From Rheinheimera pacifica (GTDB lineage: Bacteria; Pseudomonadota; Gammaproteobacteria; Enterobacterales; Alteromonadaceae), in NCBI RefSeq assembly GCF_900108485.1, contig NZ_FNXF01000001.1:372001-436000 (forward strand): a stretch of 64,000 nucleotides of DNA, read 5' to 3'. This document shows positions 40,348 through 51,063 of this stretch, in pieces. The notes under the pieces were generated by a model. That model saw only the letters and a program-made list of their open reading frames with translations, had not been told where the DNA came from and ran no database searches. Made by a program: the position numbers and the translations under genes. Every line of letters starts with the position of its first letter. Position 1 is the first letter of the stretch.

Positions 40348-42201
40348 ATGCTATTACAAATCGCAGAGCCCGGACAAAGCGCTGCGCCGCATCAGCACAA
40401 GCTGGCGGCCGGTATTGACCTTGGCACCACCAACTCACTGGTGGCAACAGTACGTAGCGGCGAAGCCAGAACGCTGGTTAACAGCCAAGGGCGCGATATG
40501 CTGCCGTCGGTGGTGCGGTATACCGCAGATAGCGTGGTGGTAGGTGATGCTGCCATGGCATCAGCGATAAATGACGCTGAAAACACCATAGTGTCAGTAA
40601 AACGCCTGATGGGTAAAGGTTACAACGAAACCCTGGCGTTAAAAGACAAAGTGCCGTATCAGCTGATCGATCAGCAAGGTTTAGTTGCCATTAATACCGT
40701 GCAGGGCGTAAAAAACCCGGTGGAAGTATCGGCCGAAATTCTGGCCACGCTGGCTAACACGGCCAGTGAAACCTTAGGTGGCGAATTAAACGGCGTGGTA
40801 ATTACCGTACCAGCCTATTTTGATGACGCCCAGCGCCAGGCCACTAAAGATGCCGCCAAACTGGCCGGTTTAAATGTGATGCGCCTGCTAAATGAACCCA
40901 CAGCAGCAGCACTGGCCTACGGCCTTGATTCCGGCCAGGAAGGTGTGATTGCAGTATACGATTTAGGCGGCGGCACCTTTGATATCTCTATCCTGCGTTT
41001 ACGCCGTGGTGTGTTTGAAGTATTGGCCACCGGCGGTGACTCAGCCCTTGGTGGTGATGATTTCGACCATGCTATTGTCGGCTATTTGCAGCAACATACC
41101 GGTGAAGCTGAGTTATCACATCAGGCAATGCGGCAGTATTTAACCACAGCGCGCAGCATTAAAGAGCAGTTAACCGACAGCGATACGGTCAATTTTTCTT
41201 TGCCTGTGGCAGGCCGCCAATTCAGCGGTACGCTAAGCAAAACAGAATTTGAACAGCTGGTAGCACCGCTGGTTAAAAAAACCATTCGCGCTTGTCGCCA
41301 GGTGCTGCGCGACGCTGGTTTAACCAGCGATGAAATTGTTAAAGTAGTGATGGTTGGCGGCTCTACCCGAGTGCCGTTGGTGCGCACTGAAGTGGCCACA
41401 TTTTTTGCCACTGAACCGCTTACCTCTATTGATCCGGATAAAGTGGTGGCAATAGGCGCAGCTATTCAGGCCAATGTGCTGGTAGGCAATAAAGCCGATG
41501 GCGATACGCTGCTACTGGATGTGATCCCGCTATCGCTCGGCCTTGAAACCATGGGCGGCTTAACCGAAAAAATTATTCCGCGTAACACTGTAATACCGGT
41601 AGCGCGGGCACAGGAATTTACCACCTTTAAAGACGGCCAAACGGCGATGGCACTGCATGTGGTGCAGGGCGAGCGTGAGCTGGTAGAAGACTGCCGCTCA
41701 CTGGCGCGGTTTGAACTGCGTGGCATACCTCCACTGCCAGCCGGTGGTGCCCATATCCGCGTTACTTTTCAGGTAGATGCCGACGGTTTATTAAGTGTTA
41801 CCGCACAGGAAAAATCTACTGGTGTGCAGGCCAACATTCAGGTCAAACCCTCTTATGGTTTAAGTGATGACCAGGTTGCCACTATGCTAAAAGGCTCGAT
41901 GCAGTATGCGCGCCAGGATATGCAGCTGCGGTTATTACGTGAACAGCAGGTAGAAGCCGAACGGGTACTGGAAGCGGTGTCACAAGCGCTTAAAGCCGAT
42001 GCGGCCTTATTAAGTGCGCAGGAGCTGACCAATATTAACCAGGCGCTGACAACCCTCGCAGAGGTAAAACAAGGTGATGATACCGCGGCTATTAAAGCGG
42101 CGATTGAGCATACCAACACATTAACTGATGACTTTGCCGCCCGGCGCATGGATCAATCAATCCGTAGTGCGTTAACAGGCCATAACGTGGACGAGGTATA
42201 A
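40348..42201 (+). CDS. hscA: HscA, Hsp70 chaperone of iron-sulfur assembly
   Basis: A 617-residue Hsp70 family protein specialised for IscU. The ATPase domain has [49 protein letters not shown] and [10 protein letters not shown]; the substrate-binding domain begins near residue 390 ([14 protein letters not shown]). It helps release clusters from IscU. Confidence 0.97.
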   Translation: MLLQIAEPGQSAAPHQHKLAAGIDLGTTNSLVATVRSGEARTLVNSQGRDMLPSVVRYTADSVVVGDAAMASAINDAENTIVSVKRLMGKGYNETLALKDKVPYQLIDQQGLVAINTVQGVKNPVEVSAEILATLANTASETLGGELNGVVITVPAYFDDAQRQATKDAAKLAGLNVMRLLNEPTAAALAYGLDSGQEGVIAVYDLGGGTFDISILRLRRGVFEVLATGGDSALGGDDFDHAIVGYLQQHTGEAELSHQAMRQYLTTARSIKEQLTDSDTVNFSLPVAGRQFSGTLSKTEFEQLVAPLVKKTIRACRQVLRDAGLTSDEIVKVVMVGGSTRVPLVRTEVATFFATEPLTSIDPDKVVAIGAAIQANVLVGNKADGDTLLLDVIPLSLGLETMGGLTEKIIPRNTVIPVARAQEFTTFKDGQTAMALHVVQGERELVEDCRSLARFELRGIPPLPAGGAHIRVTFQVDADGLLSVTAQEKSTGVQANIQVKPSYGLSDDQVATMLKGSMQYARQDMQLRLLREQQVEAERVLEAVSQALKADAALLSAQELTNINQALTTLAEVKQGDDTAAIKAAIEHTNTLTDDFAARRMDQSIRSALTGHNVDEV

Positions 42202-42204
42202 CAA

Positions 42205-42543
42205 ATGCCACAAATCGTATTTTTACCCCATGCCGAGCTGTGCCCTGATGGTGCCGCAGTTGAAGCCAAAGCTGGTGAAACGGTATTGGATGTGGCGCTA
42301 CGCAGCGGCATTTCGATAGAGCATGCCTGTGAAAAATCCTGCGCCTGCACCACCTGCCACGTTATCGTGCGCGAAGGGTTTTATTCACTAAATGAGAGTG
42401 AAGAACTCGAAGACGATATGCTGGATAAAGCCTGGGGCCTGGAACCTGAATCACGCTTAGGCTGTCAGGCGCGTATTGCTGATGAAGACCTGGTGGTAGA
42501 AATTCCAAAGTACACCGTCAATATGGTCAGCGAAGGCCACTGA
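42205..42543 (+). CDS. fdx: Fdx, Isc-type [2Fe-2S] ferredoxin
   Basis: A 112-residue adrenodoxin-type ferredoxin. Cluster ligands are seen in CEKSCACTTCHVIV and, further on, LGCQARI. It supplies electrons in cluster assembly; a ferredoxin-NADP reductase such as Fpr (17416) could reduce it. It starts three bases after hscA and ends the operon: iscX, which follows fdx in E. coli, is absent and a terminator comes next. Confidence 0.96.
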   Translation: MPQIVFLPHAELCPDGAAVEAKAGETVLDVALRSGISIEHACEKSCACTTCHVIVREGFYSLNESEELEDDMLDKAWGLEPESRLGCQARIADEDLVVEIPKYTVNMVSEGH

Positions 42544-42562
42544 TTTACCTGCCTTGGTAACG

Positions 42563-42587
42563 AAACGGCCCGCAGGGCCGTTTTTTT
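42563..42587 (+). terminator. Terminator of the isc operon
   Basis: The hairpin AACGGCCCgcaGGGCCGTT is followed by seven T residues, 20 bases after the fdx stop. Confidence 0.92.
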
Positions 42588-42688
42588 ATGCCAATAATCT
42601 GTTCTTACTCAATAAAACCAGCGCTTTGCTGGTGATTAATGATGGTTAGGCTAGGATTTGGAAGACAACGATAACAGACGGAGTAACT

Positions 42689-43843
42689 ATGTTAAAAAAA
42701 TCTCTGATAGCGGTGACATTATCAAGCTTACTGATCGCACCGGCGTATGCTGATCTGACTATAAATGGCTTTGCGTCAATTAAAGCCGGTATAACACTGG
42801 ACAGCGACGACACCCTGTATGGTTATGATGATAGCCTGGACTTTAAAAATGAGAGTTTATTTGCTGTACAGCTAATGTCAGATTTGGGTGAAAAGCTGTC
42901 TGTTACTGCGCAGCTAATGGGGCGCGGTGCAGAAGACTTCGATGTTGAATTTGAATGGGCTTTTATCAGTTATCAGCTTACTGACGAAATACGTATTAAT
43001 GCTGGCCGTTTACGCACGCCGTTTTATAAATACTCTGACTTTCGCGATGTGGGTTACGCCTACGACTGGCTACGTGTACCACAAAGCGTTTATGGCTTAG
43101 GCTTTGATAATATTGAGGGTATATCTTTTTACCACACCACGCAGTTAGGCAGCTTTGATTCTAACCTGCAGTTAATTGCCGGAGCTTACGATGGCGATGC
43201 CACAGTCAGCGGCAATAATGTTGATGCCGAGATAAAAAATGTACTGGGCGTGGCCTGGGAGTTGGGTCGCGACTGGTACAGCCTGCGTGCTGCCTATTTG
43301 AGGGGCAAGGTAACCATTGATGCTCAAAGCGCCCAGTTACAGCCCGGTGTTACTTTTGGCGATTTTTTTGCAGGTTTATCCGGTGCGGGTTTTGGTGCGC
43401 TAGTAAACGAGATTGATATTAACGAAGAAGATGGTGCTTTTTTCGGCGTCGGTTTTACTGCTGACAAAGACGATTGGCTGCTGGTGGCCGAGTACACCAC
43501 GGTAAAAGTAGACAATAGTTTTATTGCCGATCAGAAAAACTTCTACGTATCGGTTGGTCATCGTTTTGATAGCATAACGCCCTATGTCTCTTATGAGAAA
43601 GAAGATAATGAGGCCAAAACAGAAATATACGCCCCTTACCTGGCAACATTGCCACCACAATTGTTATTGCCGGTAGCGGGCATAGTGCAAAGCCAGGCCC
43701 GTAAAGCAACCACTTACAATCTGGGGTTACGTTACGACTTCCATCCTTCAGCGGCGTTTAAACTGCAGTACAGCTCTGAAGATAATAAAATCGCTGATCT
43801 GCGTCAGGATGTACTGGCGTTTGGCGTAGATTTGGTATTTTAA
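42689..43843 (+). CDS. Outer-membrane porin-like beta-barrel protein
   Basis: A 384-residue protein with a signal peptide (KKSLIAVTLSSLLIAPAYA) and a mature chain of alternating beta-strand pattern ending in ...AFGVDLVF, a terminal Phe typical of outer-membrane barrels. It begins DLTINGFASIKAG and has NAGRLRTPFYKYSDFRDVGYAY, as in porins of Shewanella-like bacteria. The solute is unknown. It ends nine bases before a small phosphate-binding-like gene, suggesting joint use. Start at ATG after GACGGAGTAA. Confidence 0.82.
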   Translation: MLKKSLIAVTLSSLLIAPAYADLTINGFASIKAGITLDSDDTLYGYDDSLDFKNESLFAVQLMSDLGEKLSVTAQLMGRGAEDFDVEFEWAFISYQLTDEIRINAGRLRTPFYKYSDFRDVGYAYDWLRVPQSVYGLGFDNIEGISFYHTTQLGSFDSNLQLIAGAYDGDATVSGNNVDAEIKNVLGVAWELGRDWYSLRAAYLRGKVTIDAQSAQLQPGVTFGDFFAGLSGAGFGALVNEIDINEEDGAFFGVGFTADKDDWLLVAEYTTVKVDNSFIADQKNFYVSVGHRFDSITPYVSYEKEDNEAKTEIYAPYLATLPPQLLLPVAGIVQSQARKATTYNLGLRYDFHPSAAFKLQYSSEDNKIADLRQDVLAFGVDLVF

Positions 43844-43852
43844 GGGGGCCTT

Positions 43853-44266
43853 ATGCGTACAATTAAAACAGTCTTGTTGCTGGCAACCCTGTTATCCGGC
43901 GCGGCTATTGCAGATATTGCTGTAGTGGTTAACCCGGCCAATGCCAATGCGGTGTCAGCAGATGATTTGAACCGTTTGTTTTTAGGCCGGGCCAGCAGTT
44001 TTGCCGATGGCAGCAAAGCCACGCCGTTGAATATGGCCGAAGGTACGGCAGCACGTGATGAGTTTGACAGCAAAGTGCTGAATCGCTCCGCTGCCCAGCT
44101 AAAGGCCTACTGGTCAAAGTTAGTATTTACCGGTAAGGGCACACCACCGAAAGAACTGGCTGATGATGCTGCGGTTAAAGCCGCTGTTGCTGCCGACAGC
44201 AGCGCTATTGGCTATATCAGTAGCGCCAGTGTTGATAGCAGTGTGAAAGTGGTTGCCAGCTTTTAA
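43853..44266 (+). CDS. Small PstS-like periplasmic binding protein
   Basis: A 137-residue protein with signal peptide (RTIKTVLLLATLLSGAAIA). The mature chain resembles one lobe of phosphate-binding proteins of the PstS/PBP-like type: VVNPANANAVSADDLNRLFLGRASSFADG and IGYISSASVDSSVKVV. It is too short to be a full two-lobe transporter component. It follows the porin gene closely. No ABC permease is nearby. A role as a periplasmic ligand-binding partner of the porin is inference. Confidence 0.78.
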   Translation: MRTIKTVLLLATLLSGAAIADIAVVVNPANANAVSADDLNRLFLGRASSFADGSKATPLNMAEGTAARDEFDSKVLNRSAAQLKAYWSKLVFTGKGTPPKELADDAAVKAAVAADSSAIGYISSASVDSSVKVVASF

Positions 44267-44285
44267 ACACGTCATTGTCATAATC

Positions 44286-44330
44286 AGCCGCGATACTGAA
44301 GGTTCAATACCTAAGTTCGCGGCTTTTTTG
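44286..44330 (+). terminator. Terminator after the PstS-like gene
   Basis: AGCCGCGA pairs with TCGCGGCT across a 23-base loop region and is followed by TTTTTTG. It ends the porin/binding-protein pair. Confidence 0.75.
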
Positions 44331-44426
44331 TCAGCAAAAATAGGTTTTTTTTTGCAACTAGCGTATAATTTGCCGCCTTAAATTTGAATCATTCAGTTTA
44401 ATTACCCACTTAATCAGGAGCCTGTT

Positions 44427-44858
44427 ATGGCGTTAGAGCGTACTTTTTCAATTATCAAGCCGGATGCTGTTGCCAAGAACGTAATTGGTGCTATTTACAA
44501 CCGTTTTGAGTCTGCCGGTTTACGTATCGTTGCCGCTAAAATGCTACACTTAAGCAAAGAGCAAGCTGAAGGTTTCTATGCTGAGCACAGCGCGCGTCCA
44601 TTCTTTGGTGCTTTAGTGTCTTTTATGACCTCTGGCCCGGTAATGGTACAAGTGCTGGAAGGTGAAGACGCTGTGCGTAAACACCGTGAAATCATGGGTG
44701 CTACTAACCCGAAAGATGCGTTAGCCGGTACTTTACGTGCTGATTACGCCGCCAGCATCGACGAAAATGCTGTGCACGGTTCAGACGCTGCCGCTTCTGC
44801 CGCGCGTGAAATTGCTTACTTCTTCACTGAAGCTGAGCTGTGTGCCCGTACCCGTTAA
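44427..44858 (+). CDS. ndk: Ndk, nucleoside diphosphate kinase
   Basis: A 143-residue enzyme that equalises nucleoside triphosphate pools. It begins [18 protein letters not shown], has the catalytic His in [13 protein letters not shown] and [11 protein letters not shown] in between. It is its own transcript: TATAAT lies at 44364, and a GC-rich hairpin follows at 44882. Confidence 0.97.
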   Translation: MALERTFSIIKPDAVAKNVIGAIYNRFESAGLRIVAAKMLHLSKEQAEGFYAEHSARPFFGALVSFMTSGPVMVQVLEGEDAVRKHREIMGATNPKDALAGTLRADYAASIDENAVHGSDAAASAAREIAYFFTEAELCARTR

Positions 44859-44881
44859 GCGTTAATCGCCTGCGGTAACGG

Positions 44882-44908
44882 ACTAAGGGGGCAACAGCCC
44901 CCCTTAGT
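44882..44908 (+). terminator. Possible terminator after ndk
   Basis: The strong stem ACTAAGGGGG/CCCCCTTAGT with a short loop is not followed by a clear T run, so termination is probable rather than certain. Confidence 0.55.
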
Positions 44909-44965
44909 GCATGTTGGTACAGTGTTTTATGGCTATTGTTTATTGTGGTAAGGAGCGCTCTGCAA

Positions 44966-46093
44966 ATGACTGAGCAGCAAAACAAAATTAATTTACTTGA
45001 TTTAACCCGTGCGCAAATGCAGCAGTTTTTCGTCGATATGGGCGAAAAGCCGTTTCGTGCTGATCAGGTAATGAAATGGATTTACCACTTCTGTATCGAT
45101 GATTTCGATAAGATGAGCAATATCAATAAAGTATTGCGGGAAAAACTTAAAGCCCGTTGTGTGATAGAAGCGCCGGTAGTCGTAACGCGCCAAGACAGCA
45201 GTGATGGCACCATTAAGTTTGTTATGGGCTTAAGTGGTGGCCAGGAAGTAGAAACGGTGTGGATCCCGGAAAAAGACCGCCGCACCCTGTGTGTGTCATC
45301 TCAGGTGGGTTGTGCGCTGGACTGCTCGTTCTGCTCTACCGCGCAGCAAGGCTTTAACCGTAACCTTAGCGTGGCAGAGATTATTGGCCAGGTGTGGCGC
45401 GTGGCGCAAATCATCGGTAGTTATGGCGATACCGGCGACAAACCGGTTACTAACGTGGTGATGATGGGCATGGGCGAACCATTGCTTAATCTGAACAACG
45501 TGGTACCGGCAATGGAATTAATGCTGGAAGATTTCGGCTTTGGCTTATCAAAGCGCCGCGTAACCTTAAGCACCTCTGGTGTGGTGCCTGCGCTGGATTT
45601 ACTGCGTGATAAAATTGACGTGGCGCTGGCTATCTCGTTACACGCGCCAAACAACGAGTTGCGTAATGAACTGGTACCGGTAAACCGCAAGTACCCGATG
45701 GAAGAATTCTTAGCTGCTTCAAGGCGTTATGTTGCAAACTCGAAGGCCAATGATAAGGTTACCGTAGAGTACGTCATGCTGGATGGTGTGAACGATAGCA
45801 TGGAGCAGGCGCACGAATTGGCGCATGCGCTGAAAGATACGCCATCGAAAATTAACCTGATCCCGTTTAACCCTTATCCGGGTTCACCATACAAGCGTTC
45901 GAGCAATTCCCGGATTGACAGATTTAACAAAGTCTTACAAGAATACGGCTTTACTGTTATTGTACGTAAAACCCGCGGCGACGATATTGACGCCGCTTGC
46001 GGCCAGCTGGTTGGCGATGTGATCGACAGAACAAAACGATTGATCAAAAAGCAGCAGAAAGGCCAACCTATAGCAGTAAAAATGCTGCCATAA
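44966..46093 (+). CDS. rlmN: RlmN, 23S rRNA A2503 / tRNA A37 C2-methyltransferase
   Basis: A 375-residue radical-SAM enzyme. The CxxxCxxC motif is CALDCSFC, and the methyl-carrying cysteine region is near the end (DIDAACGQL). Also seen are [10 protein letters not shown] and [10 protein letters not shown] chose the ATG at 44966 (AAGGAG ten bases upstream); the frame from 44936 is unsupported. It heads the rlmN-pilW-rodZ-ispG-hisS group. Confidence 0.95.
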   Translation: MTEQQNKINLLDLTRAQMQQFFVDMGEKPFRADQVMKWIYHFCIDDFDKMSNINKVLREKLKARCVIEAPVVVTRQDSSDGTIKFVMGLSGGQEVETVWIPEKDRRTLCVSSQVGCALDCSFCSTAQQGFNRNLSVAEIIGQVWRVAQIIGSYGDTGDKPVTNVVMMGMGEPLLNLNNVVPAMELMLEDFGFGLSKRRVTLSTSGVVPALDLLRDKIDVALAISLHAPNNELRNELVPVNRKYPMEEFLAASRRYVANSKANDKVTVEYVMLDGVNDSMEQAHELAHALKDTPSKINLIPFNPYPGSPYKRSSNSRIDRFNKVLQEYGFTVIVRKTRGDDIDAACGQLVGDVIDRTKRLIKKQQKGQPIAVKMLP

Positions 46094-46108
46094 AGCAAGG
46101 AAGGGCGC

Positions 46109-47683
46109 GTGTTAAAGCAGAGATTTTTCATTGGTGTAGCACTGTGTAGTGTTTTAGCACTGGCCGGATGTGTGTCAGAGCAAACCTATGTCGGTAGTGA
46201 TAAGCCAGTGTCAGATCGCTCCTTTGACAATATAGAAGCCGCCCGCACCCGCATTTCGCTGGGTCTGAACTACCTGCGCCGGGGGGACACCTCGCAAGCT
46301 AAATATAATCTGGAACGGGCCCGCAGCTTCGCGCCTAATTCAGCTGAAGTGCACAGTGCTCTGGCATATTATTATCAAAGTGTTGGCGAAGACAAACAGG
46401 CGGAAGAGTATTTTCGCCTGGCCATCCAGAAAGACGCTAATTATGCTGATGCCTATAACAACTACGGTGCTTTTTTGTGCCAGCTGCATCGCTATGATGA
46501 AGCCGAGCAGTTATTGCTAAAGGCGATTAGCCGGCCAGGTTATATTCGCGTAGCGGACAGCTATGAAAACCTGGCGTTGTGTAAGTTGCAGCAAAATAAT
46601 TTCAGTAAAGCCAAAACCTATCTGGACAGCTCCGTCAGCCATAACACTACCCGCATTACCTCGCTGACTATGCAAGCCGGATTATCCTACGCTATGGGGG
46701 ATAATCGCGCCGCGAAAAACCAGTTAGACCGTATTTCACGCCTTGGCCGGGTTTCTGCCCGTACAGTATTGCTAAGTTACCTGATTGCCGAAAAAAGCGG
46801 TGATCGTGACACTATGCAAAGCGCTGAGCAGTTATTGCTGACGCTATACACGGACTCGCCGGAAACCCGGTTATTGTTGCAGGGCCGTTTAGCTGACAGC
46901 GAATTTGAACAACTGCGCGAGCGCTATAAAGACAGCCTGATGGCCAATATTGTGTTGCCGGATGACAGCGCAAAGCAACAAGTACCCACCCAGCCGGTAG
47001 ATAACCCGAAGTTGAAAATAGTCAAACGCAAAACGGCTGAAGCAGATACTCAGGTTGCTGCTGTGGTGGCGCAAAAACCCGTTAAAAAAGCCACGCCAGT
47101 GCCCTCTGCCGTAGCGCCAGCATCAGCTGCTGCGCCAGCTCAGTCACTGAATAACAGTACCAGCGCTATTGCCGGTAGTTTAACGCAAAATAGCGCTGCG
47201 CTAACAACAGCGGCACCGCAGCCTGTAAGCTTACCGCAGGAAACTGCGACACCTAATGCAGCAACAGCGTCAGTGACCGGGCCAGAAACATCGGCAACCA
47301 GTAGCGTGCCGTTTCATATCGTAAAAGAGGCTGAGTCGTTATATGCCATCTCTGTGCAGCATAATATCCGTTTGCCGAGTCTGATGCAGTGGAACCAGCT
47401 AACACCGGCTTCAGTAATTAAGGCCGGACAAAAAATATGGCTGGCTGAGGTTAGCCCTGAACAACTGCAGGCGGCGCAACCGGCCAGTAAGCCCGCGGTT
47501 ATCCAGCAGGATATCAGCTCGCCTTATCATCAGGTAGCAAGCGGTGAAACCATGTTTGCTATTTCTTATCGCTATAACATCCGGCTGGACAGGTTTCTCA
47601 GCTGGAACAATCTAACCGAGCAAAGCAGGCTTAAGGTTGGGCAGCAGGTGTATATTGTCGACCCGGCCAGTATTGAACAATGA
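46109..47683 (+). CDS. pilW: PilW-type TPR lipoprotein with two C-terminal LysM domains
   Basis: A 524-residue lipoprotein; signal sequence with lipobox LALAGC (C21). Residues about 40-270 are TPR repeats as in the type IV pilus pilotin PilW/PilF (RISLGLNYLRRGD, YADAYNNYGAFLCQLHRYDEAE). A low-complexity Ala/Pro/Thr linker (about 300-400) leads to two LysM modules, about 402-446 and 471-517, which in general bind peptidoglycan. Standard PilW is near 250 residues, so the LysM part is an extension. The start is GTG after AAGGAAGG. It overlaps rodZ by four bases. Confidence 0.86.
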   Translation: MLKQRFFIGVALCSVLALAGCVSEQTYVGSDKPVSDRSFDNIEAARTRISLGLNYLRRGDTSQAKYNLERARSFAPNSAEVHSALAYYYQSVGEDKQAEEYFRLAIQKDANYADAYNNYGAFLCQLHRYDEAEQLLLKAISRPGYIRVADSYENLALCKLQQNNFSKAKTYLDSSVSHNTTRITSLTMQAGLSYAMGDNRAAKNQLDRISRLGRVSARTVLLSYLIAEKSGDRDTMQSAEQLLLTLYTDSPETRLLLQGRLADSEFEQLRERYKDSLMANIVLPDDSAKQQVPTQPVDNPKLKIVKRKTAEADTQVAAVVAQKPVKKATPVPSAVAPASAAAPAQSLNNSTSAIAGSLTQNSAALTTAAPQPVSLPQETATPNAATASVTGPETSATSSVPFHIVKEAESLYAISVQHNIRLPSLMQWNQLTPASVIKAGQKIWLAEVSPEQLQAAQPASKPAVIQQDISSPYHQVASGETMFAISYRYNIRLDRFLSWNNLTEQSRLKVGQQVYIVDPASIEQ

Positions 47684-48570
47684 ATAAAGAACCCGAAAAT
47701 GAAACAGTAGCAGAGATCAGCGTAGGCCAATTGCTGCGTCAGGCGCGTGAACAGCGCAAACTGACCATACAGCAGGTAGCGTTGCAGCTGAACCTCAAAG
47801 CAGAGCAGGTCGAGCGGCTGGAGCAGGATCAACCCGACGGCCGCACTCTTGAAACCTTTGCCCGTGGTTATGTGCGTGCTTATGGTCGCTTGTTGAAACT
47901 GCCTGAAACAGAACTGATGGCCGCACTTAGCCGCCAAACGGGTTCTGCCGCATCTACTGCCAAACCCATGCGTACCTTTTCTAATCGTACCGCCCATCAG
48001 GCGACAGAAAACCGTTTTATGTGGCTGACTTATGCCATTATCGCGTTGTTGCTGGTGTTGTTATTTGTCTGGTGGTGGCAAAGCGCGCGTGAAAATACCG
48101 CAGATAGCAGCTCAATACCAGCCAGCCAGCCAGTTGAGGCCAGAACCCAGCCAGTATCGCCGCAGCCAACAACAGAAGTGCCGGCCGCGCAGGCTACAGA
48201 TGAACAAGCCGCTAGCATGGGTAGTGCAGCAGATAATGCCATTTCCGAGCAACAACTGAATGAAATGTTGCAGCAACTGGTACCACCATCAACAGAGCCG
48301 GTGCCTGCGGTTGAAGTGCCGCAGCTGGACACACTGGAAATGCGCTTTAGCGAAAACTGCTGGATAGATGTGGTTGATGCTGAAGGTAACCGGGTAGCTT
48401 ATGGTACTAAGCAGGCAGGTTATATTATGCAGCTTACCGGTAAGGCGCCTTTTGTTATTACTTTGGGCAACCCTAGTGTGGTGAGAATTAATTTTAATCA
48501 GCAAGCCTTTGATATGTCAGCCTTTCCAGGTGGCAGAGTGGCCAAATTTACTATTCCCGAGTCAGAATAA
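47680..48570 (+). CDS. rodZ: RodZ, cell-shape cytoskeletal adaptor
   Basis: A 296-residue protein with an N-terminal helix-turn-helix domain that binds MreB ([20 protein letters not shown], then [14 protein letters not shown]), one membrane helix at about 109-130, a Pro/Gln/Ala-rich periplasmic linker and a C-terminal DUF4115 beta domain ([20 protein letters not shown]). It links MreB to the wall-elongation machinery. ATGA overlap with pilW. Confidence 0.93.
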   Translation: MNKEPENETVAEISVGQLLRQAREQRKLTIQQVALQLNLKAEQVERLEQDQPDGRTLETFARGYVRAYGRLLKLPETELMAALSRQTGSAASTAKPMRTFSNRTAHQATENRFMWLTYAIIALLLVLLFVWWWQSARENTADSSSIPASQPVEARTQPVSPQPTTEVPAAQATDEQAASMGSAADNAISEQQLNEMLQQLVPPSTEPVPAVEVPQLDTLEMRFSENCWIDVVDAEGNRVAYGTKQAGYIMQLTGKAPFVITLGNPSVVRINFNQQAFDMSAFPGGRVAKFTIPESE

Positions 48571-48572
48571 GC

Positions 48573-49676
48573 ATGTTTGCAGAAAATCCTATTAAACGCC
48601 GTCAAAGTACGCAAATCCGGGTAGGCAACGTATTGATTGGTGGTGATGCGCCAATAGCAGTGCAGTCTATGACTAACACCCGCACTACCGATGTTGCCGC
48701 TACCGTTGCCCAAATTCAGGCTATTGCCAAAGCTGGCGCTGATTTGGTGCGGGTATCAGTGCCAACCATGGAAGCTGCTGAAGCCTTTAAGCTGATTAAG
48801 CAGCAGTCACCGATACCGCTGGTGGCCGATATTCATTTTGATTACCGCATTGCACTAAAAGTCGCTGAATACGGTGTAGATTGTCTGCGTATTAACCCGG
48901 GCAATATTGGCCGCGAAGATCGTATCCGTGCCGTAGTAGATTGCGCACGGGACTACAATATCCCCATTCGTATTGGTGTAAATGGTGGCTCGCTTGAAGC
49001 TGACATCCAGGAAAAATACGGCGAACCCACGCCACAGGCACTGGTAGAGTCAGCCATGCGGCATGTCGATATTCTCGACCGGCTGAATTTTGATCAGTTT
49101 AAAGTCAGCGTTAAAGCATCAGATGTATTTCTGGCTGTTGGCGCGTATCGTTTACTGGCACAGCAAATTAAGCAGCCGCTGCATTTGGGAATTACCGAAG
49201 CCGGTGGTGCCCGTGCCGGGGCAGTAAAATCGGCCATTGGCCTGGGTATGTTACTGGCTGAAGGTATTGGCGATACATTGCGGATATCACTGGCGGCTGA
49301 TCCGGTTGAAGAGGTAAAAGTTGCCTTTGATATTTTAAAATCCCTGCGCATTCGCTCACGCGGAATTAATTTTATTGCTTGCCCCAGCTGCTCGCGCCAG
49401 GAATTTGATGTGATCAAAACCATGAACCAGCTCGAAGAGCGGCTGGAAGATATTACCGAGCCTTTAACCGTGTCGGTGATAGGTTGTGTGGTGAATGGCC
49501 CGGGCGAAGCTTTGGTGTCTGATCTTGGCGTTGCCGGTGCCAGTAAAAAAAGTGGTTTTTACATTAACGGCCAGCGGCAAAAGCTGCGGCTGGACAATGA
49601 GCAGGTGGCTGATCAGCTCGAACAGCAGGTACGTGAATACCTGCAGCAAAAAATTGCGGTGCGTCAGCTGGATTAA
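48573..49676 (+). CDS. ispG: IspG, 4-hydroxy-3-methylbut-2-enyl diphosphate synthase
   Basis: A 367-residue [4Fe-4S] enzyme of the methylerythritol phosphate isoprenoid pathway. It has the cluster ligands in [10 protein letters not shown] and [10 protein letters not shown], and the N-terminal barrel [25 protein letters not shown]. It starts two bases after rodZ. Its electron donor may be flavodoxin/Fpr. Confidence 0.96.
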   Translation: MFAENPIKRRQSTQIRVGNVLIGGDAPIAVQSMTNTRTTDVAATVAQIQAIAKAGADLVRVSVPTMEAAEAFKLIKQQSPIPLVADIHFDYRIALKVAEYGVDCLRINPGNIGREDRIRAVVDCARDYNIPIRIGVNGGSLEADIQEKYGEPTPQALVESAMRHVDILDRLNFDQFKVSVKASDVFLAVGAYRLLAQQIKQPLHLGITEAGGARAGAVKSAIGLGMLLAEGIGDTLRISLAADPVEEVKVAFDILKSLRIRSRGINFIACPSCSRQEFDVIKTMNQLEERLEDITEPLTVSVIGCVVNGPGEALVSDLGVAGASKKSGFYINGQRQKLRLDNEQVADQLEQQVREYLQQKIAVRQLD

Positions 49677-49690
49677 GCCGGGCAACAGGC

Positions 49691-49719
49691 TTGGTGTTTA
49701 GCCATGTTACGCCTATAAT
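49691..49719 (+). promoter_or_regulatory. Probable hisS promoter
   Basis: TTGGTG at 49691 and TATAAT at 49714 are 17 bases apart, about 40 bases upstream of the hisS start. Confidence 0.6.
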
Positions 49720-49758
49720 CGCGGCTGTTTTTTAACTCAAACCGATGGAAGTTTAATT

Positions 49759-51033
49759 TTGTCGAAGCAAATTCAGGCCATTCGCGGTATGAACGATTGC
49801 CTGCCGCAGGACACTGTAGCCTGGCAATATGTTGAACAGACCCTGCGCCAGACAGTGGCCAGCTATGGTTACAGCGAAATTCGTTTTCCTATTGTTGAGA
49901 TGACCGAGCTGTTTAAGCGCTCAATTGGCGAAGTAACCGACATAGTGGAAAAAGAGATGTACACCTTTGCTGATCGCAATGGTGACAGCCTAACACTGCG
50001 CCCGGAAGGCACCGCCTGTTGCGTACGCGCCGGTAATGAGCATGGTTTGCTGTACAATCAGGAACAACGGCTATGGTACACCGGGCCAATGTTTCGCCAT
50101 GAACGGCCACAAAAAGGCCGCTATCGGCAGTTTCATCAGTTTGGCCTGGAAGCTTTTGGTATTGCCAGTGCCGATATTGATGCTGAAGTGATTATGCTAA
50201 GTGCACGGCTGTGGCAGCAACTGGGCTTAACGCCTTATGTAAAGCTGGAGCTGAACTCGTTGGGGTCCAGCGAAGCGCGGGCCGCGTATCGTGATGCGCT
50301 GGTAGCCTATTTAGAACAACATAAAGCTGCACTGGATGAAGATAGCCTGCGCCGTATGTATAGCAACCCGCTTAGGGTGCTGGATAGCAAAAATCCGGCA
50401 CTGGCAGATATATTAGCTGCTGCGCCTAAGCTGGCAGATTATCTGGACCAGGATTCAGCAGAGCATTTTGCCCGTTTAAAGCAGTTGCTGACGCAAGCAG
50501 GCATTGAATTTAGCGTAAACCCACGTTTGGTACGCGGGCTGGACTACTACAACAAAACCGTATTTGAATGGGTAACTACAGAACTCGGCGCACAAGGTAC
50601 TGTTTGTGCCGGTGGCCGTTACGATGGTTTAGTTGAGCAATTAGGTGGCAAAGCCACGCCAGCGGTAGGCTTTGCGCTGGGGCTGGAGCGGCTGGTGTTA
50701 CTGCTGCAAACACTGCAGTTACTACCTGCACTGCCGTCCGTTGCTGATATTTACCTGATGGCACTTGGCGAACAGGCTGAACTTGCGGTACTTTCTGTTG
50801 CCGAAAGGCTGCGTGCCAGCTTGCCGGATAAACGCATTATGGTGCATTGTGGCGGCGGCAACCTGAAAAAACAAATTAAGCGGGCTGATAAATCCGGTGC
50901 GGCCATTGGATTGATCATCGGCGAAGATGAACTGGCACGTGGTGAAATCACAGTAAAATGGTTACGTGAAGACAAACCGCAACAAACAATTTTATTAACA
51001 GAACTGGCGAATACGCTGGCCCTTACAGCATAA
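49759..51033 (+). CDS. hisS: HisS, histidyl-tRNA synthetase
   Basis: A 424-residue class II synthetase. It begins [15 protein letters not shown], has the class II motif 2 region [21 protein letters not shown] and the histidine-specific [15 protein letters not shown], plus GLERLVLLL. The start codon is TTG at 49759 with TGGAAG upstream; no ATG fits the conserved N-terminus. Translation from TTG may keep levels low. Confidence 0.95.
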   Translation: MSKQIQAIRGMNDCLPQDTVAWQYVEQTLRQTVASYGYSEIRFPIVEMTELFKRSIGEVTDIVEKEMYTFADRNGDSLTLRPEGTACCVRAGNEHGLLYNQEQRLWYTGPMFRHERPQKGRYRQFHQFGLEAFGIASADIDAEVIMLSARLWQQLGLTPYVKLELNSLGSSEARAAYRDALVAYLEQHKAALDEDSLRRMYSNPLRVLDSKNPALADILAAAPKLADYLDQDSAEHFARLKQLLTQAGIEFSVNPRLVRGLDYYNKTVFEWVTTELGAQGTVCAGGRYDGLVEQLGGKATPAVGFALGLERLVLLLQTLQLLPALPSVADIYLMALGEQAELAVLSVAERLRASLPDKRIMVHCGGGNLKKQIKRADKSGAAIGLIIGEDELARGEITVKWLREDKPQQTILLTELANTLALTA

Positions 51034-51063
51034 CGGGCCTTTGACGTAAAACGGAGCAACGCA

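Noticed and set aside
49677-49758. Histidine leader or T-box before hisS
   Set aside because: The gap is only 82 bases with a plain promoter; no run of His codons or T-box pattern.
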